Source: DAORHV01 sp964513925 (GTDB lineage: Bacteria > Patescibacteriota > Gracilibacteria > Peribacterales > Peribacteraceae). Taken from it: 34,353 nucleotides of DNA. The DNA is taken from positions 1 through 34,353 of the forward strand of contig CAZENR010000014.1 of the NCBI GenBank assembly GCA_964513925.1, written 5' to 3'. This document shows, in pieces, positions 7,238 through 15,498 of the stretch. How positions within the stretch are numbered: the stretch's first letter is position 1; each line of letters starts with the position of its first letter. Position numbers and translations under genes: made by a program. The notes below the pieces were generated by a model that searched no databases, was not told where the DNA came from, and was given only the letters and a program-made list of their open reading frames with translations.

Positions 7238-8077
7238 ATGCGTCTGCAAACCATCTTCAATCGCAAGCTCGCGATTCTGGCTACCGTTGCAATCGTGCTG
7301 CTCGCTCTACCGACAGTATCTGGAGCAGTCGCAGCCATCATAACAGGCTCACAGCATGCTGCAAGTCCGTCTTTAGCCCCCCAAAAGGCCGTACACGAGG
7401 CTGCGAGCAAGAAGGTTGCCCCCAAGCGCCATTCTTCGGCAAACGGCTTGCTGCCGGTTGTAGACCAGCAGGACATCACCGAGGCACAGCGCATTATTGC
7501 AGACAACACCCTACGCTCCCTCCCCTCTCAGTGCCGGGACAACTTGCGCACGTTTTACGTCAATTACGAACCAAACCCTCGTCATCGCGGCTTGGGGGGA
7601 GCAGACACCATTATCATTGCAGGGCTGGTACCGGATAACGAATTCCGCGCCCTCCTTATTCATGAGTGCGGACACGTTGTGGACTTGGGCGGGTTCCGCG
7701 GCACCGGCAGTGCTGGCGTGACCGAATTCTTCGACGGCAACGAGCCGATTTACGCAAACGACCCCAGCATCGCCTTCTATCGCATCTCCTGGGACAGCGC
7801 CAATCAGCGCAAGCTTACTTCTTCCAAGGCGGACTTCGTCTCGGGTTATGCCATGAGTGATCCGTTCGAAGATTTCGCTGAGAGTTTTGCCTACTACATT
7901 CTGCAAAAGCAGCAGTTTGCCAAGCTGGCCAAAAAGAATAAGGCCATTGCTGCAAAGTACGCCTGGTTTGAAAAAAACATCTCCACCGAGATGCAGGTGG
8001 TTGCCATGGGAAAGCACGTACGCGGTGCGAAGGAGCCCTGGGACGTCACCAAGCTGCCATACACCTGGATGAACTAA
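7238..8077 (+). CDS. Exported HExxH zinc metallopeptidase-like protein
   Basis: This 279-residue protein has an N-terminal membrane or signal helix (residues 9-34) and a polar linker, so it acts outside the membrane. A zinc-binding motif is visible as LLIHECGHVVDLGG (H142, E143, H146). Downstream, DPFEDFAESFAYY gives a plausible third ligand (E211 or E215), the gluzincin-like arrangement seen in several bacterial peptidases that resemble the anthrax-lethal-factor fold. The substrate is unknown. The frame extends up to a TTG at 7181 inside the divergent gene's start. ATG 7238 is preferred because it begins directly with a signal sequence and follows a T-rich leader without a Shine-Dalgarno site. 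Confidence 0.75.
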   Translation: MRLQTIFNRKLAILATVAIVLLALPTVSGAVAAIITGSQHAASPSLAPQKAVHEAASKKVAPKRHSSANGLLPVVDQQDITEAQRIIADNTLRSLPSQCRDNLRTFYVNYEPNPRHRGLGGADTIIIAGLVPDNEFRALLIHECGHVVDLGGFRGTGSAGVTEFFDGNEPIYANDPSIAFYRISWDSANQRKLTSSKADFVSGYAMSDPFEDFAESFAYYILQKQQFAKLAKKNKAIAAKYAWFEKNISTEMQVVAMGKHVRGAKEPWDVTKLPYTWMN

Positions 8078-8116
8078 GTGCCGGAAAATCGACTACACCC
8101 CAAGGGTGACAGCCGA

Positions 8117-8122
8117 TAGTCT
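8117..8122 (+). promoter_or_regulatory. -10 box (TAGTCT) for the 8129 gene
   Basis: TAGTCT ends six bases before ATG 8129. This decides the start against the GTG at 8123, which would fall upstream of the expected transcript start. Confidence 0.45.
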
Positions 8123-8128
8123 GTGTCC

Positions 8129-8902
8129 ATGCGACGCGTATTGCTGCTGCTGGTTTGGCTGGTCACCGATGTGGTGCTGATGGTGGGCGCCTACGCTGCC
8201 GCGTATTTCCTGCGGGTGGGACTCATCTTGTCTACGGACTTCCCTATAGATAGGTACCTGCAAACCGTCTTCTTGGTCGCGCCGTTCTGGCTGGTAATCA
8301 TGGGATTTTTGGGCATCTTCCGCCTACTGCGTGTGCAAAGTTCGCCACGGAATCTGTGTCACATCTTGTTCTCGTGTGTCATGGCGCTGGCCTTATACAC
8401 CCTTGCGTACTACTTCCTGTTCAATAACTTCTTCAGTCGCAAATTGCTGGTGTATGCCGCTTTGGCACACGTCTTACTGACCGTGGTATGGCACCTGGCA
8501 TTCGACCAATGGCAGCGCCGCATCTTGCGCCGCAAGCCGGCAGCGTATCCGGTGCTTGTCATCGGTGCCAACCGCGATGCAGAGCGCGTCATTCGACTGC
8601 TGGAAGATCGCCAATCGCCGCTCAAGCCCGTTGCGGTGCTAGACAGCCAGGGAACTTCGGCAAAAGAAATCGCCGGCGTGCCGGTGCGGGGCAAGTTGAA
8701 TAAATTGGAAGACGTCATACGGGAAGAAGGGATCAGCCACTTACTGCAGTGCGCCGATTTGGAACACACCATCAATCTGCTCAGCTTGTGCCGCCAACAC
8801 GGCATTACCTACATGCTGTTGCCATCTGTGCTTGGTATTGTGGGGGTGCAGGAGCGCATAGACGAAATAGAGGGACAGCCTGTGACCGCGGTACACTACT
8901 AA
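8129..8902 (+). CDS. Polyprenyl glycosylphosphotransferase-like membrane protein lacking the catalytic domain
   Basis: This 257-residue protein matches the N-terminal part of WbaP-type initiating sugar transferases. Four membrane helices span about residues 2-115, with the typical FLRVG loop after the first. A Rossmann-like nucleotide-binding domain follows at about 140-250 (YPVLVIGANRDAERVIRLL, GVPVRGKLNKLEDVI). Full-length enzymes continue with a catalytic bacterial sugar transferase domain of about 200 residues. Here the chain ends with GQPVTAVHY and stop, exactly at the domain border. It therefore cannot transfer sugar phosphates alone and may be a regulatory or partner subunit. The next gene is a sugar nucleotidyltransferase 49 bases downstream. 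Confidence 0.8.
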   Translation: MRRVLLLLVWLVTDVVLMVGAYAAAYFLRVGLILSTDFPIDRYLQTVFLVAPFWLVIMGFLGIFRLLRVQSSPRNLCHILFSCVMALALYTLAYYFLFNNFFSRKLLVYAALAHVLLTVVWHLAFDQWQRRILRRKPAAYPVLVIGANRDAERVIRLLEDRQSPLKPVAVLDSQGTSAKEIAGVPVRGKLNKLEDVIREEGISHLLQCADLEHTINLLSLCRQHGITYMLLPSVLGIVGVQERIDEIEGQPVTAVHY

Positions 8903-8939
8903 CCGTTCACTGCGCCTCGCGTAATGCTTCTGCTACGTC

Positions 8940-8945
8940 TACTCT
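8940..8945 (+). promoter_or_regulatory. -10 box (TACTCT) for the nucleotidyltransferase
   Basis: TACTCT ends six bases before ATG 8952. The same hexamer at the same distance precedes gatB at 32701. Confidence 0.5.
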
Positions 8946-8951
8946 AGAACC

Positions 8952-9926
8952 ATGCGCTGCTTCGTCCTCGCCGGCGGATTCGCAACGCGGCTGTGGCCGC
9001 TAACCGAACAACGCGCCAAGCCGCTGCTTCCGCTATGCGGAAAACCGATTTTGAGCCATGTCGTAGACGCGGTTCCGGCAGGCATGCCGGTAAGCGTGAG
9101 CACCAACGCCGTTTTCGAGCAGGATATGCGCCGCTGGGCCAAGTCTTCGCACAGAACGGATATCGACATCGTGGTCGAAGACACGGGGCACGACGACCAG
9201 AAATTAGGCGCACTTGGGGCGCTGGCCAAATGGGTACGGGAAGCAGACATACAGGAAGATGTACTGCTGCTTGCCGGGGACAACTACTGCGAATGCGACA
9301 TGGCAACGTTTCTTTCGGCATTTCGGGGCAATCCGCTACTTGCCGCGCACGATCTTGGCGAAACCGGCCGCGCGCGGCAGTTCGGCACGGTTGTCTTTTC
9401 GCCGCAGCTCGAACCGGGAACGCTGCTGCATGCGGTGACCGGCTTCGAGGAAAAGCCGCAACACCCGCGTTCCAGCTGTGTCTCGGCCGGTTGGTGGGTG
9501 CTCCCTGCTCGCACGCTTCCGGTCGTGGAAGAATACGCCAAGCAAAAACCGGACAACGTAGGAGGGATTTTTGAAGAGTTCCTGCGGCAATCCATCGCCG
9601 TAGACTGCTATGCATTTACCGAGCGCTGGAAGGACATCGGATCGTTCGGATCGTATTTGGACATTCACAAAACGTTGATGGACGGAAAGCAGGCCGTGGA
9701 CTCCAAGGCCACGGTGGATGCCGCAAGTGTCCTGAAGGGCAGCGTATCCGTAGGGCCGAAGACTTCCATAAAAGCTTCGACTATTACCGACTGCATTATT
9801 TTCGGGAGCAGCACCATTGAGGATTGCGTACTTGCCGACTGCATGGTCGACGAAAACTGCGTCCTGAAGGGCGTAGACCTCACAGGAAAAATGCTGCGGT
9901 CAGGAACCGTGCTAAAGCGGCCCTAA
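8952..9926 (+). CDS. Sugar-1-phosphate nucleotidyltransferase
   Basis: This 324-residue protein activates a sugar 1-phosphate with an NTP, for example glucose-1-phosphate thymidylyl-, uridylyl- or mannose-1-phosphate guanylyltransferase. The signature FVLAGGFATRLWPLTEQRAK is at the N-terminus and contains the conserved GG, R and P-L-T positions. The metal and sugar region has LLLAGDNY, and a later substrate-contact motif reads FEEKPQHP. Residues about 245-320 have the isoleucine/valine-rich spacing of a short left-handed beta-helix (TIEDCVLADCMVDENCVL), like GlmU-type or GCD1-type C-termini, but no acetyltransferase active site is evident. The nucleotide and sugar cannot be fixed. It follows the truncated glycosylphosphotransferase gene and probably serves surface glycan synthesis. 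Confidence 0.88.
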   Translation: MRCFVLAGGFATRLWPLTEQRAKPLLPLCGKPILSHVVDAVPAGMPVSVSTNAVFEQDMRRWAKSSHRTDIDIVVEDTGHDDQKLGALGALAKWVREADIQEDVLLLAGDNYCECDMATFLSAFRGNPLLAAHDLGETGRARQFGTVVFSPQLEPGTLLHAVTGFEEKPQHPRSSCVSAGWWVLPARTLPVVEEYAKQKPDNVGGIFEEFLRQSIAVDCYAFTERWKDIGSFGSYLDIHKTLMDGKQAVDSKATVDAASVLKGSVSVGPKTSIKASTITDCIIFGSSTIEDCVLADCMVDENCVLKGVDLTGKMLRSGTVLKRP

Positions 9927-9954
9927 CGGCCTTTGCCCGTTATGGCGGCTGCTG

Positions 9955-9960
9955 TACACT
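9955..9960 (+). promoter_or_regulatory. -10 box (TACACT) for the SecD-like lipoprotein
   Basis: TACACT ends eight bases before ATG 9969, with a -35-like TTGCCC at 9933-9938 at 16-base spacing. This decides the start at 9969 over the in-frame ATG at 9933. Confidence 0.55.
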
Positions 9961-9968
9961 GCCCGGGC

Positions 9969-10643
9969 ATGTCACGCATCATCCTCCCTGTCAGCATTCT
10001 TCTGGGCTGCGCGCTTATCAGCGCCTGCAGCTCTGCTAGTAAGCTGCATTACTCGCTGTCGATTCCCGCCAAGACGCCCTCGCAGGTCATCAACCTTATC
10101 AATGCGAGCGAGCGAATGGTAAAGCGTCGTCTCTCTGCATTAGGTGTCCAAAACCCCAATGTCATTGCCGTACCAAAAGGCGACGACGCAGGCGAAATGA
10201 CCATAGAAGTGCCAGATGCCACCATTTTGCCCCGCGTACAGTCAATACTGAGCGAGCAATTCACGTTCGATATGCGACTGGAGCTGAAGGAAACCACGCC
10301 GCAAGATCAGAACGTAGAGGCTAACTGGGAAAAGCTTGGGATTCAAAACGAGCACCTTGTGGGCGTGCAGGTAGTCACAGACGAAAAGTCGCAAGAGGTC
10401 GCAGTGGAGCTGCTGTTCACCGATGACGGTCGCGCACTGCTGGGAAAAGCCTTCAACAAGAATAAAGGAAAAACTGTCGGGATCTTCGTGCGCAACCTCC
10501 TCGTCTCGAAATTGAAGATCACAAGCGGCGAAATCAGCGAACATGTCGTCATCAGCGGCATCCCCTCGGCTGCCGTCGCCCAAATTTTTGCCGACGATGT
10601 CAACGTGGGATTGCACGTTGCATTCCGGCCGATCGAAAAATAG
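9969..10643 (+). CDS. Lipoprotein resembling the periplasmic P1 domain of SecD
   Basis: This 224-residue protein has a lipoprotein signal (ILLGCALISAC, lipidated Cys near residue 19) and no other membrane segment. The mature part reproduces SecD periplasmic features. VKRRLSALGV parallels the SecD ERRVNSLGV motif. A later stretch (VAVELLFTDDGRALL, GKTVGIFVRNLLVSKLKI, then VVISG) matches the P1 head/base strands found at residues 535-590 of the adjacent SecD. It would sit on the outer face of the membrane beside the translocon. It precedes secD by 30 bases. I know of no standard annotation for a free lipidated SecD P1 domain. It could be an accessory or competitor of SecD in chain release. Confidence 0.75.
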   Translation: MSRIILPVSILLGCALISACSSASKLHYSLSIPAKTPSQVINLINASERMVKRRLSALGVQNPNVIAVPKGDDAGEMTIEVPDATILPRVQSILSEQFTFDMRLELKETTPQDQNVEANWEKLGIQNEHLVGVQVVTDEKSQEVAVELLFTDDGRALLGKAFNKNKGKTVGIFVRNLLVSKLKITSGEISEHVVISGIPSAAVAQIFADDVNVGLHVAFRPIEK

Positions 10644-10673
10644 TATAGCTCCCCATTTTCTCTCCTCGTCGCA

Positions 10674-13097
10674 ATGGCTGCCCAGCAACGCCCGTCCTTC
10701 TGGACAATTGTCACTATCGTCGTCGGCATTCTCGCCGGCATTGTCGCTATGCCCACCGAATGGAAGCCCTGGGCTCCGGCATTCTTAAAACCAGAACTCC
10801 ACCTGGGGTTAGACCTGGCCGGAGGCACGCAGCTCGACTTCCGCATTTCGGAAGATGAAATCAATGCGCGCAAGGCCAAGCTGCAAAACGAAATTGCGGC
10901 CCTCAGCAACGGCGGCGATGCCACAAAGCTCAATGCCAAGCGTTTTGAATTGCAAAGCGTAGAGAAGCAGCACGACACACTCGTAGAAGCCATCCGTACG
11001 GTTCTGGAACGGCGTGTAAACTCGCTGGGCGTCAGCGAGGCAACTATTACACCGTCCTACTTCGGAAACGAGAAGCACTTGCTTGTTGAATGTCCCGGCG
11101 TAGTAGACATCCAACGCTGCATCGCAACCGTGGGCAAGACCATTCAGCTCGAATTCAAAGAGGCGTACAACGGCCCTGCCGACGAGTATGCAAAAGACAT
11201 CCGCGTGAAGGCGGACAAGGTATTCCGACAGATCACCACCGGAACCGGCAACCTGCGCACGGTAGGCCAGGACATGAGCAGTACGCTTGGCGTGTCGTAC
11301 GTCGACAGCCAGCCGGTATTCGTCAGCGCTTTGCCGAAGGGTTTGGAATTCCTGGCTAACCGCAAGCCGACTGATCCGCCGGTAAAAGTGGAGAGCACCG
11401 TGCAAACCACAATCGAGACGGAGCAGGGCACTCAGCTTCGCGACGTGAAAGGTGTGTATATCGCCCAGGTACTGTCGCCAAAAACTCAGGCTGAACGCAC
11501 GCTTAACAACCCCCCGGAGGCTTTCGATGTACTCAAGGCGGCTTCCCCGGCTGACACGAGTGTGGAGCACAAGGTGCAGGTTGCTCTTACATCGGCACCA
11601 CAGGCGATTCAATCGGCTTTAACTACGGGTCAGGTTGGATCACTGCAAGTTGTCGAAGAGCAAAATAGTGCGGTGGTGCTGTACATCGGCGGACGCGTCG
11701 AAGGCCAGCCCGAAATGACCGCAAGTCACATTTTGGTTCAATACAAGGGTTCTTCTCGCGCCGATGCCACGGTCACTCGCACCAAGGACGAAGCGTATGC
11801 CCGCGCACGCGATATCAAGCTGAAGCTAGATGCCAACGGCGGTAAGAACTTCGCCGAGCTGGCACGCACAGAGTCCGATGGCCCGTCAAAGGGGCAGGCA
11901 GGAAGTTTGGGGGTTATCCGCAAGGGTATGATCAGCCCGGAATTCGATGCCGTCGCATTCTTGCTGGGCCAGGGACAAATCAGCGAAATTGTCGAAACTC
12001 CGTACGGGTACCACATCATCCGCGCCGACAAAGCGGCTACAACTCCGGGCACCACCGTTACCTACGACGCACTCACCGTACAGGGTGAGGGAGCCGTACA
12101 ACGCGCAAACGATATCCTGAAGCAGGTGCAAAATGGCGAGATTAAGCGCAAGGATGAGCAAATTGAGATTCGCATGCTGTTCTTGTCGCTCGAGCCTACC
12201 GGCTGGCAAGACACCGAGTTGGATGGAAAACACTTCCTTTCGGCTGCAGTCACGACGGATAACGTCGGCCGTCCGGAAGTGCAAATTCAGTTCGATGAAG
12301 AAGGTGGCAAGATTTTCGAAGAACTCACTGGCCGCAATGTTGGCAAGCAAATCGCCATTTTCGTGGGAGGGGAACTGGTTTCCGCCCCCAACGTCTCCAG
12401 CAAAATTTCGGGCCAATCGGCCGTCATTAACGGCGTGGGTACATTCGAAAACGCTCGACGTCTTGCGCAAGATTTAAACACTGGCGCGATCCCCGCTCCC
12501 ATTTACCTCTCAGGACAATCGACGGTGGAGGCCACATTGGGCACAGACGCCCTGCAACAGTCCGTGTACGCCGGTCTGGTGGGCCTTATCGTGCTGTCCG
12601 TTGCCATGATCATTATCTACCGCCTGCTCGGCGTTGCCGCGGTCTTGGCGCTGTACTTCTTCGTCATGCTGTTCGTCGCAGCGCTGAAGCTGCCGGTCAT
12701 GCTCATTAGCAACCAATACGTGGTGCTCACCCTTGCCGGTATCGCCGGCATCATTCTGACCATCGGTATGGCGGTGGATGCCAACGTGCTGGTGTTCGAG
12801 CGCATGAAAGAGGAGATGCGTAAGGGCAAAGGCTTTAAGACGTCACTCGACGTCGGCTTCAAGCGCGCTTGGCCCAGCATTCGTGACGGCAACACCTCCA
12901 CACTGATCACCGCTGCGATCTTGTTCACTATCGGTACCAGCATCATCCGTGGATTCTCGGTGACGTTGGTCATGGGTATTTTAATCTCGCTGTTTACGGC
13001 ATTGGTAGTCACCCGCTGGATCATCAACCGCTTCGCCAGCTCGCCGCTGTTGCAGCGGCCAGAAATGGTGGGTGTAAAGCCAGAGCCGCGCCAGTAA
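10674..13097 (+). CDS. secD: Protein translocase subunit SecD with inserted parvulin-type peptidyl-prolyl isomerase domain
   Basis: This 807-residue SecD is well over the usual 400-620. Order: TM1 (about 10-27), the GLDLAGGTQLDFRI motif (45-58), and the first periplasmic half with LERRVNSLGVSEATI (111-125). A long insertion follows at about 200-460. Its second part is a clear rotamase domain: ASHILVQYKG (350-359), FAELARTESDGPS (393-405), GSLGVIRKGMISPEFDAVAF (410-429) and VETPYGYHIIRADK (440-453). Residues about 280-345 look like a degenerate first copy. The P1 head resumes at 530-595, followed by five C-terminal helices with the conserved GIAGIILTIGMAVDANVLVFER (689-710). SecD uses the proton gradient to pull exported chains; the isomerase would fold them on exit. 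No secF follows. The leader is pyrimidine-rich. Confidence 0.95.
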   Translation: MAAQQRPSFWTIVTIVVGILAGIVAMPTEWKPWAPAFLKPELHLGLDLAGGTQLDFRISEDEINARKAKLQNEIAALSNGGDATKLNAKRFELQSVEKQHDTLVEAIRTVLERRVNSLGVSEATITPSYFGNEKHLLVECPGVVDIQRCIATVGKTIQLEFKEAYNGPADEYAKDIRVKADKVFRQITTGTGNLRTVGQDMSSTLGVSYVDSQPVFVSALPKGLEFLANRKPTDPPVKVESTVQTTIETEQGTQLRDVKGVYIAQVLSPKTQAERTLNNPPEAFDVLKAASPADTSVEHKVQVALTSAPQAIQSALTTGQVGSLQVVEEQNSAVVLYIGGRVEGQPEMTASHILVQYKGSSRADATVTRTKDEAYARARDIKLKLDANGGKNFAELARTESDGPSKGQAGSLGVIRKGMISPEFDAVAFLLGQGQISEIVETPYGYHIIRADKAATTPGTTVTYDALTVQGEGAVQRANDILKQVQNGEIKRKDEQIEIRMLFLSLEPTGWQDTELDGKHFLSAAVTTDNVGRPEVQIQFDEEGGKIFEELTGRNVGKQIAIFVGGELVSAPNVSSKISGQSAVINGVGTFENARRLAQDLNTGAIPAPIYLSGQSTVEATLGTDALQQSVYAGLVGLIVLSVAMIIIYRLLGVAAVLALYFFVMLFVAALKLPVMLISNQYVVLTLAGIAGIILTIGMAVDANVLVFERMKEEMRKGKGFKTSLDVGFKRAWPSIRDGNTSTLITAAILFTIGTSIIRGFSVTLVMGILISLFTALVVTRWIINRFASSPLLQRPEMVGVKPEPRQ

Positions 13098-13113
13098 CGC
13101 ATCCCTTCAGCCC

Positions 13114-13461
13114 ATGGATTCGCTCTACGTACAGGACATAGAGATCTGGACGCACATCGGCGTGCCGGAAGCCGAGCGTGCAACGGAGCAGCGCATCTTG
13201 GTATCCGTAGAGTTGTTCACAGAACTGAAGAACGTCGCCAAGAATGACGAGGTAGGCAAAGGCATAGATTACCAGCAGGTCACCGACGGCATCCGTGCAC
13301 TTGCGGCAACGCCCCGCAAAACATTGGAGCGCTTGGTGGAAGACGTCGCCGAACACATTCTTGCCACCTACTCCCCCGTTGGCGGGGTAAAGGTGAGTGC
13401 GCAGAAGTTCGTGCTACCCGGCGTACGAGCCGTGCATGCAACCATCTTCCGCAAATCATGA
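13114..13461 (+). CDS. folB: Dihydroneopterin aldolase
   Basis: FolB cleaves 7,8-dihydroneopterin to 6-hydroxymethyl-7,8-dihydropterin and glycolaldehyde in folate synthesis. The 115-residue length is typical. It begins MDSLYVQDIEIWTHIGVPEAER, the usual substrate loop, and contains the conserved DYQQVTDGI and TLERLVEDVAEHIL segments, the latter holding the pterin-binding Glu. It starts 16 bases after secD and overlaps folK by four bases (ATGA), so the two are co-translated. The short leader is pyrimidine-rich without a Shine-Dalgarno site. Confidence 0.93.
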   Translation: MDSLYVQDIEIWTHIGVPEAERATEQRILVSVELFTELKNVAKNDEVGKGIDYQQVTDGIRALAATPRKTLERLVEDVAEHILATYSPVGGVKVSAQKFVLPGVRAVHATIFRKS

Positions 13462-13940
13462 AGGTATTCATTGCGCTGGGCTCCAACATATTGCCGGAGG
13501 CCAATCTGGTTGCCGCGGCAGATTTGCTTCGCGGTGAGTGGCCCGACATCCGGTTTGCGCATGTGTACCGCTCTGCTCCGGCGCACCATGCGGATCAGGA
13601 TGATTTTTTGAACACCGCAGCTGTATTCGCCGCGGACAGGGACATGGAAAGTACCGCGGGAAAGCTCAGGCAAATCGAAGACTTCCTCGGAAAAAGCATC
13701 GCTTTCCGATTCGGTCCCAGGACAATAGATTTGGATCTGCTGCTCTATGGAAACGATTGTATTTCTTCGCCGGAAATAACCGTGCCGCATCCGCGCATGC
13801 ACGAACGTAGATTCGTGCTCGAGCCATTATGCGAACTGCTGGACCCTGCCACAAAGCACCCTGTGCTGCAGGAGACATGGAGCAAGTTGCTAGAAGCTGC
13901 AGAGAATCAGGAGTGCCAGAAAATGCCTCTCGCACTCTAA
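13458..13940 (+). CDS. folK: 2-amino-4-hydroxy-6-hydroxymethyldihydropteridine pyrophosphokinase
   Basis: FolK transfers pyrophosphate from ATP to 6-hydroxymethyl-7,8-dihydropterin, the step after FolB. The 160 residues match the family length. Landmarks are IALGSNI at the N-terminus, YRSAPAH, the metal and pterin motif FRFGPRTIDLDLLLYG with both catalytic Asp residues, and VPHPRMHERRFVLEPL. It overlaps the end of folB. Dihydropteroate synthase (folP) is not in the window, although folE follows. Confidence 0.95.
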   Translation: MKVFIALGSNILPEANLVAAADLLRGEWPDIRFAHVYRSAPAHHADQDDFLNTAAVFAADRDMESTAGKLRQIEDFLGKSIAFRFGPRTIDLDLLLYGNDCISSPEITVPHPRMHERRFVLEPLCELLDPATKHPVLQETWSKLLEAAENQECQKMPLAL

Positions 13941-13987
13941 GCTGCGAATTGCTGCACCAGGCGCGAGCACTCTGCACTCGGGTGCTG

Positions 13988-13993
13988 TATACT
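13988..13993 (+). promoter_or_regulatory. -10 box (TATACT) for folE
   Basis: TATACT ends nine bases before ATG 14003. This sets the start well downstream of the longest open frame (13829) and gives folE its own promoter after folK. Confidence 0.55.
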
Positions 13994-14002
13994 CCCCTCC
14001 TC

Positions 14003-14545
14003 ATGGAATCCCTCTTCACTAAGTTACTGCAGGCCATTGGCGAAAACCCCAAGCGTCAGGGCTTGAAGCAAACGCCGAAGCGCTGCGCCGATGCATGGAA
14101 ATTTCTTACTTCGGGCTACAAGCAGGATGTCGACACCGTCGTAAACGGCGCCTTGTTCGATGCCGACAGCGACGGCATGGTGATTGTGAAGGATATTGAG
14201 TGTTACTCGCTGTGCGAACACCACCTGCTGCCATTTGTAGGCAAGGTGCACGTTGGGTACATACCAGGAAAAAAAATCATTGGATTGAGCAAAATCGCCA
14301 GGATCGTAGACGTATACGCGCGCAGGCTGCAGGTACAAGAGCGCCTCGGACAGCAAATTTGCGATGCACTGGACGCAGTGCTAAAGCCGGTAGGTATCGG
14401 CGTCGTGATAGAAGCCAACCACTTCTGCATGATGATGCGCGGGGTAGGCAAGCAGCACAGCGTTGCCATCACCAGCCATGTAAAAGGCAATTTCAAGCGC
14501 GATGCCCGCACGCGCCAAGAGTTCCTGCGGCTCATCGGTCAGTAA
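14003..14545 (+). CDS. folE: GTP cyclohydrolase I
   Basis: FolE opens GTP to 7,8-dihydroneopterin triphosphate, the first step toward folate. The 180-residue protein starts at ATG 14003, where similarity begins (LLQAIGENPKRQGLKQTPKR). Zinc and catalytic motifs are intact: YSLCEHHLLPFVGKVHVGYIP holds the first zinc Cys and His, and FCMMMRGVGKQHS holds the second zinc Cys. Together with folB and folK upstream it covers most of the pterin branch. The final residues RTRQEFLRLI are standard. It ends two bases from the convergent gene at 14548. Confidence 0.96.
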   Translation: MESLFTKLLQAIGENPKRQGLKQTPKRCADAWKFLTSGYKQDVDTVVNGALFDADSDGMVIVKDIECYSLCEHHLLPFVGKVHVGYIPGKKIIGLSKIARIVDVYARRLQVQERLGQQICDALDAVLKPVGIGVVIEANHFCMMMRGVGKQHSVAITSHVKGNFKRDARTRQEFLRLIGQ

Positions 14546-14547
14546 CG

Positions 14548-15357
14548 TCACGCGGCTAGCGCCATCGTGTCCTGTGCGGACTGCGCTGCATCGACCGCCT
14601 CTAAGACCCTTCCCTGGCGCAATTGCTTCGTCATGACGCTGCGGACGAGCACGCCGTGCACTTTTTGGAACCCGGCCACCGTCTTGCCTGCCTCCAGCAC
14701 CAGCGCATTGCCGTTTTCACCGGCGGCATTCAGTTCGCTGGCAACCGCATTCGTAAAGCGAACATAGCCATGGTACTCGGGCGTGTGATCTTGCAAGCCG
14801 CCTTCTGCCTTGATCGAGTGTGTTTCGCGGAATGCCAGACGGCGGAAACCATGGCGGTAGGAATCGATCTCAGCGTTGCCAGTTGGCGGCAATGCAAGCG
14901 CCTGGTCACCTTCTTCTTGTTCGCGGTGCGCCCCCTCATGCAGGCTGACACGTTTTGCAAGGCCGCCCTCCACGCCGGCATCGTCGAGCACGCGCGTTGC
15001 AAGCTCTATGCTGCGTGATCCATCGTGCTGTACGCCAACGGTAGCCCCTTTGGAATCCATCACGACTGCATCCGGCGTTTCGGAAACGGCAGCCATGCGC
15101 TTTGCATCGGCTGCATCGGCACGCTTGCGCAACTGCTGTTCGATTGCGTCCCTTCCCTCCCCCTGGGGCCCGGCTCCAGTTGTAGTTACGCCTTCCTGTT
15201 GCAGCAATTCCTGTACACACCGCTTCTCCATCGCGCCAATCTCGCTCACTCGCGCTCCGGTCTGTGCGGCTTGTTCCAACGCCCTCTGGCGCGCTTGCTG
15301 CTCGAACGCGTCGAGCCGGGCCCCATCGATGGTGGAAAGGTCATGAGTAGCTTCCAT
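14548..15357 (-). CDS. Hypothetical protein with HExxH motif
   Basis: This 269-residue protein is not recognised. It lacks a signal peptide. The first 90 residues are charged, Gln- and Ala-rich and probably coiled coil. A zinc-peptidase-like motif appears at about 138-144 as SLHEGAHREQEEGD (H140, E141, H144), and a possible third ligand Glu lies downstream (YVRFTNAVASELNA). The region resembles no family I can name. The start ATG 15357 is chosen because the upstream extension to 15417 gives an unlikely N-terminus and GGGGA lies about ten bases before 15357. It sits between folE and the polyamine decarboxylase, pointing the same way as the latter. Confidence 0.6.
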   Translation of the reverse strand: MEATHDLSTIDGARLDAFEQQARQRALEQAAQTGARVSEIGAMEKRCVQELLQQEGVTTTGAGPQGEGRDAIEQQLRKRADAADAKRMAAVSETPDAVVMDSKGATVGVQHDGSRSIELATRVLDDAGVEGGLAKRVSLHEGAHREQEEGDQALALPPTGNAEIDSYRHGFRRLAFRETHSIKAEGGLQDHTPEYHGYVRFTNAVASELNAAGENGNALVLEAGKTVAGFQKVHGVLVRSVMTKQLRQGRVLEAVDAAQSAQDTMALAA

Positions 15358-15498
15358 AATCCGTCCCCAGTCTCTGCCTCTTTCTAGCGCCAGACCACAT
15401 GAAGGCATATCGAACAAGATTCAACATGGTTTTTGCTTATTTGGATGCAGAAAAACCGATATTGCCAATGCATATGAAAGGCCCGTATTCGCACCGCG

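Noticed and set aside
13829..14002. Longer N-terminus for GTP cyclohydrolase I
   Set aside because: The extension overlaps folK and is not typical of the family; TATACT at 13988-13993 marks the start at 14003.
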